From the NCBI GenBank assembly GCA_937959095.1, contig CALGLY010000607.1:1-5903 (forward strand): DNA of 5,903 nucleotides, in the 5' to 3' direction. Of the stretch, positions 1 to 5,654 are shown in pieces. A program made the translations under genes and the position numbers. Position 1 is the first letter of the stretch, and every line of letters begins with the position of its first letter. Under the pieces are notes generated by a model. That model did not search any database. It saw only the letters and a program-made list of their open reading frames with translations, and was not told the DNA's origin. The stretch comes from an uncultured Saprospiraceae bacterium. Its GTDB lineage: Bacteria > Bacteroidota > Bacteroidia > Chitinophagales > Saprospiraceae.

Positions 1-114
1 GCAAAGAAATTTCTGTTACAGTGTATTATATTGTACTTAGATTTTTATTTTAATTGTCATTTTTATTTTTATTGTTTTTTCGTAAAAATCAGAACGTAAC
101 AGCTTTACTCTCTA

Positions 115-930
115 CTACATTAATAGTTTTTTTATCACCAATTGAAGCTTTGGCGCAGTAGCCTCTACCGCAGCAATGACTTCTTCTACGGTAGTCGTAG
201 TCAAATTTTCAATTGGATAACATTTGTTCGATACTACCGAAACGACGAGAACGGGAAGATTCATGTGTCGAGCTACCAAAACTTCTGGCACCGTCGACAT
301 TCCTACCACATCACCGCCAATCGTGTGCAAGTAATTATATTCCGCAGGAGTTTCCAAATTTGGACCTTGCAAACCTACATATACGCCCTCATGTACTCGT
401 ATTTCGTGCTGTTGCGCTATGCTTAATGCTCGTTTTCGTAAGTCCTTATCATAGGTATGTAACATGTCAGGAAAGCGTGGGCCAAGGCGTTCATCATTCG
501 TTCCACGTAACGGATTTTCGGGCTGCAAATTGATATGATCTTTGATAACAACTAAGTCGCCCGTCTCCATAGCAGCATTGGTGCTGCCTGCTGCATTGGA
601 AATAAAAAGGTTTTGGATCCCTAGAAACTTCAATACGCGCACTGGAAAGGTTACTTGCTGCATCGAGTAGCCTTCGTAGTAGTGGAAACGCCCCGCCATT
701 GCTACAATAGCTTGCCCTGAAAGATAACCAAAGACTAGTTTTCCTCTATGACTTTGCACTGTAGATATAGGAAAGTGGGGTAGGGTGGCATAATCCAAAC
801 TGCAAACCACTTGTATTTCATCTACTAAACCACTTAGTCCAGTTCCTAGTATAATTCCTGTTTTGGGCTGAAAATCGGTTTCCTTGCGGATGTATTGGAT
901 GGTTTCTTGGATTTTATCGTAGAGCTGCAT
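115..930 (-). CDS. Purine nucleoside phosphorylase (trimeric PNP/MTAP family)
   Basis: This cytoplasmic enzyme should cleave purine (deoxy)ribonucleosides with phosphate to give free base and (deoxy)ribose-1-phosphate, as part of purine salvage. At 271 residues it has the usual length of the trimeric PNP family. Visible motifs, in order: phosphate-binding GTGLSG (29-34), HRG (61-63), RFHYYEG (81-87), SNAAGS (111-116), the base-site segment GPNLETPAEY (189-198), VVGMST (208-213) and SNK (234-236). By hand alignment with human PNP, Glu193 and Asn235 correspond to the purine-contacting Glu201 and Asn243, which favours 6-oxopurines such as inosine and guanosine. The residue matching human His257, which contacts the ribose 5'-OH, appears to be Val248. 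It lies 154 bp downstream of mqnC on the same strand; co-transcription is possible but unproven. The start gives the canonical N-terminus and no other Met competes. The family call is firm; the exact substrate is not settled. Confidence 0.95.
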   Translation of the reverse strand: MQLYDKIQETIQYIRKETDFQPKTGIILGTGLSGLVDEIQVVCSLDYATLPHFPISTVQSHRGKLVFGYLSGQAIVAMAGRFHYYEGYSMQQVTFPVRVLKFLGIQNLFISNAAGSTNAAMETGDLVVIKDHINLQPENPLRGTNDERLGPRFPDMLHTYDKDLRKRALSIAQQHEIRVHEGVYVGLQGPNLETPAEYNYLHTIGGDVVGMSTVPEVLVARHMNLPVLVVSVVSNKCYPIENLTTTTVEEVIAAVEATAPKLQLVIKKLLM

Positions 931-1044
931 GAGCGTTTGTATTTTGAACTTGTACTTTAGATTTGTTACGACTCGGCTACCATATCTTTTGTGTTGACTT
1001 GGATAGCCTGTACGAGCAAGCCAAACTACCGGACTAGTAACTTA

Positions 1045-1063
1045 GATTTTATCATATAAAATC
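1045..1063. repeat. Small AT-rich hairpin between mqnC and the phosphorylase gene
   Basis: Eight-base perfect arms, gattttat and ataaaatc, are separated by a 3-base loop, starting 22 bp after the mqnC stop codon. It could be a weak transcription stop or an mRNA 3' stabiliser for mqnC. On the minus strand the stem is not followed by a T tract and is almost all A-T, so I do not call it a terminator. The rest of the 154 bp gap shows no clear promoter for the phosphorylase gene. Confidence 0.4.
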
Positions 1064-1084
1064 ACGTAGAGTCATTCCAATCTA

Positions 1085-2227
1085 CTAATCCACTACCAAA
1101 CCCACTTCATTCAATTCCTGCTGCTCGGTATGCGTAGGCAGTTCTCGATAGCCATATTGCTGATTTCGCAATTGCGGCACATAACCCGCATCACGAATAG
1201 CTTGCTGGATCCCATCGGCAGTAAATCGGAAATTGGCACCTGCTGCGGATACGACATTTTCCTCTATCATAATACTTCCGAAATCATTCGCTCCAGAGTG
1301 CAAGCAAACTTGTGCTACTTGCTTACCTACAGTTAGCCAAGACGCTTGAATATTGACAATATTCGGCAGCATAATTCTACTCATCGCTATCATGCGGACG
1401 TATTCATCGCTCGAACAGTTATTTCTTGCGCGTTTGATGCGTTTCAGGATAGTGTCTTCATCTTGGAAGGGCCAAGGAATGAAGGCTAGAAAACCATTTG
1501 CATCAGCAGGCTTTTCGGATTGTACTTGGCGCAAATCCACGAAATGCTGCATCCGTTCCAAGTTTGTTTCTATATGTCCGAACATCATGGTTGCGGAGGT
1601 CGTGAGATGCAATTGATGTGCTGCTCGCATGACATCGAGCCATTCTTTGCCACCACATTTGCCTTTAGAAATCAAGCGACGTACCCGATCACTCAATATT
1701 TCTGCGCCAGCACCAGGCAAAGAATCCAAACCAGCTTCTTTTAGGGCTTTCAATACTTCATAATGCGATGCTTTTTCGAGCTTCGCAACATGTGCTATCT
1801 CTGGTGGGCCGAGGGCATGTAGTTTTAGATTGGGGTAAAGCTCTTTTAGTTCTCGGAAAAGTTTACAATAATAATCCAAACTCAAATCGGGATGATGCCC
1901 GCCCTGCAATAGCAATTGTTCGCCTCCTAAGCGGAAGGTTTCTTCTATTTTTTGCTTGTATTCTTCTATGGTAGTGATGTAAGATTCTTCATGTCCTGGC
2001 CGGCGATAGAAATTACAGAATTTGCAATTTGCTATACAAACATTAGTAGTGTTCGAGTTACGATCAATAATCCAAGTGACGGTCTTATTCGGCACATGAT
2101 GCTGCCGCATCTTATTCCCTACGTACATCAACTCGGTAGTGCTTGCCTGCTCAAAAAGAAAAACACCTTCTTCTGCACTTAAAAATTCAAGTTGCAGAGC
2201 CTTATGCAATAATTCATCTATTTTCAT
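1085..2227 (-). CDS. mqnC: Cyclic dehypoxanthinyl futalosine synthase (radical SAM)
   Basis: MqnC cyclises dehypoxanthinyl futalosine to cyclic dehypoxanthinyl futalosine in the futalosine (mqn) route to menaquinone, using S-adenosylmethionine and a [4Fe-4S] cluster. With the start chosen here the protein is 380 residues. The cluster motif CX3CX2C is at Cys64, Cys68 and Cys71, within the typical CIANCKFCNFYR context. It is followed by LLLQGGHHPDL, an IPWPF segment and the C-terminal SGANDFGS block, all typical of MqnC rather than of MqnE. The frame stays open to an upstream ATG at 2275 (396 residues). I prefer the ATG at 2227 because MKIDELLHKAL begins the way family members do, and because a TAnnTTTG promoter element lies just upstream of it, inside the longer reading. 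No other mqn gene is in the window, so the pathway genes are scattered, as is common in Bacteroidota. Confidence 0.95.
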   Translation of the reverse strand: MKIDELLHKALQLEFLSAEEGVFLFEQASTTELMYVGNKMRQHHVPNKTVTWIIDRNSNTTNVCIANCKFCNFYRRPGHEESYITTIEEYKQKIEETFRLGGEQLLLQGGHHPDLSLDYYCKLFRELKELYPNLKLHALGPPEIAHVAKLEKASHYEVLKALKEAGLDSLPGAGAEILSDRVRRLISKGKCGGKEWLDVMRAAHQLHLTTSATMMFGHIETNLERMQHFVDLRQVQSEKPADANGFLAFIPWPFQDEDTILKRIKRARNNCSSDEYVRMIAMSRIMLPNIVNIQASWLTVGKQVAQVCLHSGANDFGSIMIEENVVSAAGANFRFTADGIQQAIRDAGYVPQLRNQQYGYRELPTHTEQQELNEVGLVVD

Positions 2228-2244
2228 AATCGTTGGGTTTTTAG

Positions 2245-2252
2245 CAAATCTA
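2245..2252 (-). promoter_or_regulatory. Likely Bacteroidota -7 element of the mqnC promoter
   Basis: On the minus strand this reads TAGATTTG, an exact match to the TAnnTTTG -7 consensus of the Bacteroidota housekeeping sigma factor. It lies 17 bp upstream of the ATG at 2227, which would give a short leader with no Shine-Dalgarno, normal for the phylum. I find no good TTTG -33 box at the usual 19 bp spacing (the bases there read ATGC), so the promoter is only half supported. Confidence 0.5.
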
Positions 2253-2404
2253 TGGCTCTTTGACAATTTTTGCATTTTCTACGAACAAAATCAAATCAAA
2301 ACGTTCATTATCAATCGCTTTTTTGATTTAATTTATGTCCGTGGCAAAAATTCCCAACAAGCTCTTAGAATAAGTGTAGTTTTAGGGAATGTACAAGAAT
2401 AATC

Positions 2405-2457
2405 GGACACAAAGACACGGAGATTTTTTTATTTCTGCTTGTTTCTGTGCTTCCATG
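2405..2457. repeat. Degenerate inverted repeat of 'cacaaagacacggag' type
   Basis: The left arm begins ggacacaaagacacggagat, followed by a T run; the right arm is tttctgcttgtttctgtgcttcc, and its reverse complement resembles the left arm with several mismatches and small gaps. From memory, words like 'cacaaagacacggag' paired with their complement recur between genes in many bacterial genomes as short dispersed palindromic repeats. This copy would be a decayed example. The resemblance is by eye, and the pairing is imperfect. Confidence 0.4.
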
Positions 2458-2513
2458 TTCAAAATTTAAATACAAAACAAAGAAGCAAAGCGACAGTTGC
2501 AAAGAAACAAACT

Positions 2514-2537
2514 TATTTTCAGAAATTTCTGAAAATA
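2514..2537. repeat. 24 bp perfect palindrome with no spacer
   Basis: The sequence is self-complementary over all 24 bases, centred between 2525 and 2526, with core tttcagaaatttctgaaa. It lies directly beside the OmpA-like gene's terminator, on the side where the terminator's T-rich tail runs out, and overlaps that tail. Such a spacer-free palindrome could be a protein-binding site or part of the termination structure. No promoter that it would obviously control is visible nearby. The 10-base core agaaatttct recurs at 5-14. Confidence 0.6.
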
Positions 2538-2540
2538 TAA

Positions 2541-2573
2541 AAAGCCATGCTGGAGACCTTCCAACATGGCTTT
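2541..2573 (-). terminator. Intrinsic terminator of the OmpA-like lipoprotein gene
   Basis: Read on the minus strand, the arms AAAGCCATG and CATGGCTTT form a perfect 9 bp stem. A further 4 bp (TGGA with TCCA) close above a single mismatch, and a small loop caps the structure. The stem runs into TTATATTTTC, giving a T-rich tail. It starts 49 bp after the lipoprotein stop codon, the expected place. On the plus strand the stem is followed by CGAGAAC, so it works in the minus direction only. Confidence 0.85.
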
Positions 2574-2621
2574 CGAGAACTACAAGAAATGTAAATCACT
2601 TATAGCCTATTCATCTAAATC

Positions 2622-3383
2622 TTAGTTAGACTTAGCTGTATTGTAGATAGCACCCATCTTTGGTGCGATACGGAATACAACACGACGGTTAAGCGCCTGT
2701 CCTTCTTCCGTTTCGTTGTCACCGATTGGTCTGTGCTCACCACGAGCAGAAGAACCAATTTGAGTAGGGCTTACACCAGCCTTAATCAATTGACGTACTA
2801 CTGCGTCTGCACGACGGTAGCTCAAGTCCCAATTGTCGCGGTAAGAAGCACCAAGGATACCATCATCATCAGCATGTCCTTCTGCTGTAACTTCCAAATT
2901 TGGATTAGCAGCTAACATAGTCGCTAAAGAATCCAACACAGCAGAATCTTCTGATGCTAATCGGATAGAACCACTCTTGAATAATACAGGTGCTACATCT
3001 AAGTAGATGATGTCATTTTCTTCTCTCAATGACAATCCACTAGACTCATAAGCACTGAATGCACCATCAATAGTACTGTTCAAGCTAGTTACTTTAGCTT
3101 CTACAGCCTCTGTTGCTTTGGCAGCAGCAGCAGTAGCAGCTTCAGCAGTAGAAACATCGTTCTTTAAACCACTGATTGTTCCATTCAACTTCGTTTTTTC
3201 TTCTTCGTAAGTTGCCATCAAGTTTTCTTTCTCTTCTTCTAGAGACTTGATGTTGTTTTTCTTTTCGTCTATATCACGCAACAGCCCGTCACGCACACCT
3301 TCCAATTCTAAGAATTTTTTCTTTGACACACATGAAGATGTAGCCATTGCAACAACGCACAAAATAATAAATGTAAAGCGCAT
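2622..3383 (-). CDS. OmpA-family peptidoglycan-binding lipoprotein with coiled coil
   Basis: This 253-residue protein is probably anchored by lipid to the outer membrane and binds peptidoglycan from the periplasmic side, tying envelope and wall together. Residues 1-17 are a short hydrophobic signal ending in the lipobox TSSC, with Cys18 as the acylated residue, followed by SKKKF. Residues about 23-105 are Glu/Lys/Ala-rich with heptad character, predicting a coiled-coil stalk that includes an Ala-rich stretch (81-90). Residues about 125-240 are an OmpA C-terminal domain: LEVTAEGHADDDG (163-175), NWDLSYRRADAV (184-195) and LNRRVVFRI (231-239). Asp172 and Arg191 are the likely diaminopimelate-binding pair by analogy with OmpA. 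There is no beta-barrel region, so it is a Pal-like lipoprotein rather than a true OmpA porin. It appears to be a single-gene unit, with its own terminator downstream and a 388 bp gap upstream. Confidence 0.9.
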   Translation of the reverse strand: MRFTFIILCVVAMATSSCVSKKKFLELEGVRDGLLRDIDEKKNNIKSLEEEKENLMATYEEEKTKLNGTISGLKNDVSTAEAATAAAAKATEAVEAKVTSLNSTIDGAFSAYESSGLSLREENDIIYLDVAPVLFKSGSIRLASEDSAVLDSLATMLAANPNLEVTAEGHADDDGILGASYRDNWDLSYRRADAVVRQLIKAGVSPTQIGSSARGEHRPIGDNETEEGQALNRRVVFRIAPKMGAIYNTAKSN

Positions 3384-3439
3384 GCTCTGATAGATTTTTA
3401 GTTAATTAAAAGAATTAGCAATTCGCAATATTGAAATAA

Positions 3440-3459
3440 AAATTAATCACGATTAATTT
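3440..3459. promoter_or_regulatory. Dyad upstream of the OmpA-like gene, possible operator
   Basis: Nine-base perfect arms, aaattaatc and gattaattt, are separated by two bases, placing the centre about 66 bp upstream of the lipoprotein start codon. Size, symmetry and position suit a homodimeric regulator's site over or near the promoter. The arms are AT-rich, so chance is a real alternative, and I find no exact promoter consensus beside it. Confidence 0.4.
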
Positions 3460-3485
3460 ACTATTTCATCAATAATTATAAAACA

Positions 3486-3566
3486 CAAAATAATAAGTAC
3501 GCTCTCGCAAAAATCAGATAGCGTATAACAATATGCTAATTCTGGAATGGCGTACTTATTATTTTG
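3486..3566. repeat. 81 bp two-tier hairpin (17 bp outer arms, 12 bp inner stem)
   Basis: The outer arms 3486-3502 and 3550-3566 (caaaataataagtacgc and its exact complement) pair perfectly over 17 bases. Inside, 3515-3526 (cagatagcgtat) pairs with 3531-3544 (atatgctaattctg) over 12 base pairs, with one G-T pair, a two-base bulge and an AACA loop. It lies 206 bp after the stop of the secreted-protein gene and about 100 bp before the lipoprotein start. It could be a terminator for the upstream gene (TGTTTTATAA follows on the minus strand), a structured leader or small RNA, or a miniature inverted-repeat element. I see no clear target duplication beyond a possible TA. Confidence 0.65.
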
Positions 3567-3771
3567 GATACTGTTTTCAATATTTAGTTTACTAATGGAC
3601 ATGATAAATTCATTCCATCAGGAATCGGCCTATTAATTACTGGGAAAAAACTAGGTGAAGTAAGTAAGCTACTATTAGTGTAAAATGCAAAAATACACTC
3701 TGTTGGTGCAAAATAAGTAAAAAGACTAGCGAATTGCAAAAATCAATGAGTAGAATATGCGTTTGAGCTAG

Positions 3772-4416
3772 TTATTGGCCTTTTTTCTTAAAATCTCCAC
3801 GCTTCCAAGCGTCAAAAAATTGCTTCCAAGCGATAGGATTGAAGATATTCATGGGTGGGCGTTGCCCAATATGGTAATATTCGCGTGCTTGTTGGCGCAA
3901 ATAATAGTCGGCATGTTCGTTGCCATCGAGCTTTACTTCATTTCGCATACGTTGAAGTGCTTCCTCTGCAAGATTCTCTGCTGCATAGCGTTGGAGTTCT
4001 GGTGTAACGTCCATTGCTAAAAATTCTAATCTTAAGTGATCGCGACTTGGCCAAGGGAAAACGACCGTTTCGGGTAGGTTGATAGCATCTTGAGTCATAA
4101 GTTGTACAATCGAATAACGGGTTTCTTCTAATTTTTCAGGTAAGCCAAAGCGAACGGTTTTATAACCAACCGCCGAAAACTCTAAAGTATCTGTCGCACG
4201 AATAACAATCGAGAAGAAACCTGTCGCATCCGAATACGTACCGCGTGCTGTCCCGGTTACATGTATATTGGTATAAGGAACAGGATAGAGATTATCATCT
4301 GTTCCATCTAGCACCATACCAGAAAGCTGTATCAGTTGTTCTTCTATTGGCTCTACTTGTGCTTGTAGATTGAATGCCATTGTTGCTACGAAAAAGAATA
4401 GGATTTGCCACTTCAT
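3772..4416 (-). CDS. Secreted carboxypeptidase-regulatory-like domain protein
   Basis: This is a 214-residue exported protein of unknown specific role. Residues 1-20 are a signal peptide with a Lys at position 3, a hydrophobic run ILFFFVATMAF and a probable cleavage site near QAQ. Residues about 29-110 form a carboxypeptidase-regulatory-like beta-sandwich: LSGMVLD at the start, then PVPYTNIHVTGTARGTYSDA, GFFSI, LEFSAVGYKT and the closing strand. This resembles the N-terminal plug-associated domain of TonB-dependent receptors, but no barrel or plug follows. The rest is a helical, charged tail (about 138-182) ending in NPIAWKQFFDAWKRGDFKKK, a tail type I recall from short Bacteroidota envelope proteins. 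There are no catalytic motifs, so no enzymatic role is claimed; it probably stays in the periplasm or envelope. It is transcribed away from the patatin gene. Confidence 0.8.
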   Translation of the reverse strand: MKWQILFFFVATMAFNLQAQVEPIEEQLIQLSGMVLDGTDDNLYPVPYTNIHVTGTARGTYSDATGFFSIVIRATDTLEFSAVGYKTVRFGLPEKLEETRYSIVQLMTQDAINLPETVVFPWPSRDHLRLEFLAMDVTPELQRYAAENLAEEALQRMRNEVKLDGNEHADYYLRQQAREYYHIGQRPPMNIFNPIAWKQFFDAWKRGDFKKKGQ

Positions 4417-4722
4417 TGCGTAAGTTTTCTCTAAAGACGTATAGAACGAAACGATGGTTCGCCACTTTTAAGTACTAGTTCATAAATACTCTAACAATCA
4501 GACGGTCTCTTTTTATACGATTCTGCGTTAGAAATATGCACAATAACCAGTTATTGCTGTGTTTTCTGCCTTAAACCGTACAAAAACAGCTTCGGCTCAT
4601 TGTCAGATTACTTATGATGTCGTACTTAAGTATAAAGCGTTAAGGTAATGATAATGTTGAGGAATTGGAAATTAAGTTCCTTTATGAAGTGAACAAGCAT
4701 TTTAGCAAATTGTTAAATAAAC
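4417..4722. other. Divergent intergenic region
   Basis: This 306 bp region separates two divergent genes and should carry both of their promoters, but I find no exact TAnnTTTG element for either. It contains a 16 bp dyad at 4541-4556, the palindrome tacttaagta at 4623-4632, and ttagcaaattgttaa (4702-4716), an imperfect dyad only 6 bp before the patatin start. No open frame here looks real. Confidence 0.5.
4541..4556. promoter_or_regulatory. 16 bp dyad in the divergent region, possible operator
   Basis: The sequence caataaccagttattg has 7-base perfect arms (caataac and gttattg) around a two-base centre. Two more flanking pairs are possible if one base is bulged. It lies 125 bp upstream of the secreted-protein start and 167 bp upstream of the patatin start. 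It could bind a dimeric regulator serving either gene, but there is no supporting promoter and no regulator gene nearby. Confidence 0.3.
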
Positions 4723-5523
4723 ATGACAATAGAAGCAACTGATCGCATCGGACTTGTTTGGTCTGGTGGTGGTGCGCGAGGAGCATATCAAATAGGTTTA
4801 TGGAAAGCATTACGCGAATTAGGCATTGAGCAACAAGTGACGCTACTTACTGGTACATCTATTGGTGCTATAAATGGTGTAGCATTCGCGCAGGGCGATT
4901 ATGAGACCTGCCTCGATGTGTGGGAAAATATGGATTATAATACAGTTTTTGATTCTATTCCTAAAAAAGAAAACTTGAGTACAGGGCGCGTATTATTTTC
5001 TTTGGCTAAAGACTTTGTGCGAAAACGCGGCATTTCTGTTGATATTTCAAGAAATAGAATGAAAGAACTGATTGATGAAGCACGCTTGCGTTCATCGAGT
5101 ATAGATTTCGGGATGGTCGTCTATAATTGGACAAAACGCGAAGGCGAGAAACGCTTCGTGGATGAAATTCCTGAAGGCATGGTAGCCGACTATGTGAATG
5201 CAAGTAGCAATATTCCTGTTTTTGAATCCCTCTATATCAATGGAGATAAATATGTGGATGGTGGTTTCGCCGAGGTTGTTCCGCTAAGTCTGTGCTTGCG
5301 TCGCGCTGATAAATTCGATAAGCTTATTGTTGCTCAAATTAACTCTTTCCCTTATCAGCACCTACAAGAACGCGGGACTATTGCTGACAAAGAATATCTG
5401 ATGTTTTCTCCGCTACGTCGCATCGGTTCTCCTGCTGATTTCTCGCCTGCTGCTATTCATCATGCTATGGAAGTAGGTTATCAGGAAACTATGGCGGCTC
5501 TGCGTGTGACGACAGAGGTGTGA
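4723..5523 (+). CDS. Patatin-like phospholipase (RssA-type, single domain)
   Basis: This is a 266-residue predicted lipid acyl hydrolase that would release fatty acids from glycerolipids by a Ser-Asp dyad. The oxyanion-hole loop is GGGARGAY (15-22), the nucleophile elbow is GTSIG (44-48) with Ser46, and the catalytic Asp is Asp179 in DGG (179-181). The ASSNIPVFES segment (160-169) is also typical of the family. All essential residues are present, so it should be active. There is no signal peptide, transmembrane helix or C-terminal barrel, so it is a cytoplasmic or membrane-peripheral enzyme, unlike secreted PlpD-type patatins. The substrate cannot be told from sequence. The ATG at 4723 is the only good start, followed closely by the family's N-terminal strand IGLVWSGG. 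Patatins also occur as effectors in some defence systems, but no partner gene is present here, so a housekeeping lipid role is more likely. Confidence 0.93.
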   Translation: MTIEATDRIGLVWSGGGARGAYQIGLWKALRELGIEQQVTLLTGTSIGAINGVAFAQGDYETCLDVWENMDYNTVFDSIPKKENLSTGRVLFSLAKDFVRKRGISVDISRNRMKELIDEARLRSSSIDFGMVVYNWTKREGEKRFVDEIPEGMVADYVNASSNIPVFESLYINGDKYVDGGFAEVVPLSLCLRRADKFDKLIVAQINSFPYQHLQERGTIADKEYLMFSPLRRIGSPADFSPAAIHHAMEVGYQETMAALRVTTEV

Positions 5524-5654
5524 ATGCATTTCCATTATTATTTTTTTATTTAAATTTGAAATTGAACATAGAATAGAGCGTTTTTCTTTTTATGGAGAAT
5601 TGAAATTACCCCTTACTGAATTTAAGTAAAGGCAATTCCGTTAAGAATTAATGA

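Larger units (their letters stand above)
2228..2621. other. Gene-free AT-rich segment between mqnC and the OmpA-like gene
   Basis: No credible coding sequence lies here on either strand. The segment holds the mqnC promoter region at its left end, a 9 bp inverted repeat (2293-2301 with 2321-2329, AT-rich, 19-base loop), a degenerate inverted repeat near 2405-2457, a purine-rich tract near 2470-2510 with repeated 'caaag' words, a 24 bp palindrome (2514-2537) and the terminator of the OmpA-like gene (2541-2573). The named structures are listed separately. Confidence 0.7.
3384..3771. other. Gene-free segment upstream of the OmpA-like gene
   Basis: I see no convincing gene here. It holds a 20 bp dyad (3440-3459) and an 81 bp two-tier hairpin (3486-3566). 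Three copies of the word tgcaaaa occur between about 3685 and 3741. On the minus strand these read TTTTGCA, and one of them (3688-3695) forms TATTTTTG, a match to the TAnnTTTG -7 consensus, without a good -33 box at 19 bp. If used, that promoter would give the lipoprotein mRNA a leader of roughly 300 bases containing the hairpin. Confidence 0.55.

Noticed and set aside
32..963. Similar words ttgtacttagattt (32-45) and ttgtactttagattt (949-963) flanking the phosphorylase gene, as possible direct repeats of an insertion.
   Set aside because: They are short, AT-rich and not identical, and the gene between them is an ordinary housekeeping gene; a third loosely similar word at about 1037 suggests chance.
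2228..2275. N-terminal extension of mqnC to the ATG at 2275.
   Set aside because: The added residues do not match the family and the region carries the likely promoter element.
142..2402. Several plus-strand open frames opposite the phosphorylase and mqnC genes.
   Set aside because: They are antisense shadows of well-supported genes, with no family resemblance and atypical composition.
3587..3742. A 52-codon stop-free frame on the minus strand in the gap upstream of the OmpA-like gene, ending PLVN before a TAA at 3584-3586.
   Set aside because: Its only ATG gives a 9-residue peptide; otherwise a TTG start is needed. The composition is unlike a typical protein, I recognise no family, and frames of this length arise by chance in AT-rich DNA. 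A gene remnant cannot be excluded.
5006..5203. A 65-codon minus-strand frame inside the patatin gene.
   Set aside because: It is antisense to conserved patatin coding sequence and has no recognisable features.
4723..5523. Patatin as the effector of an anti-phage system (for example a CBASS-like module).
   Set aside because: No cyclase, sensor or accessory gene is adjacent; the neighbours are an envelope protein and a convergent ATP-grasp gene. The single-domain RssA-type architecture fits ordinary lipid metabolism.
5594..5639. Imperfect inverted repeat between the converging patatin and ATP-grasp genes as a bidirectional terminator.
   Set aside because: Only about 5-7 bp segments pair (aattg with caatt, ccttact with agtaaagg), with large unpaired stretches and no T tract after the stem on either strand.
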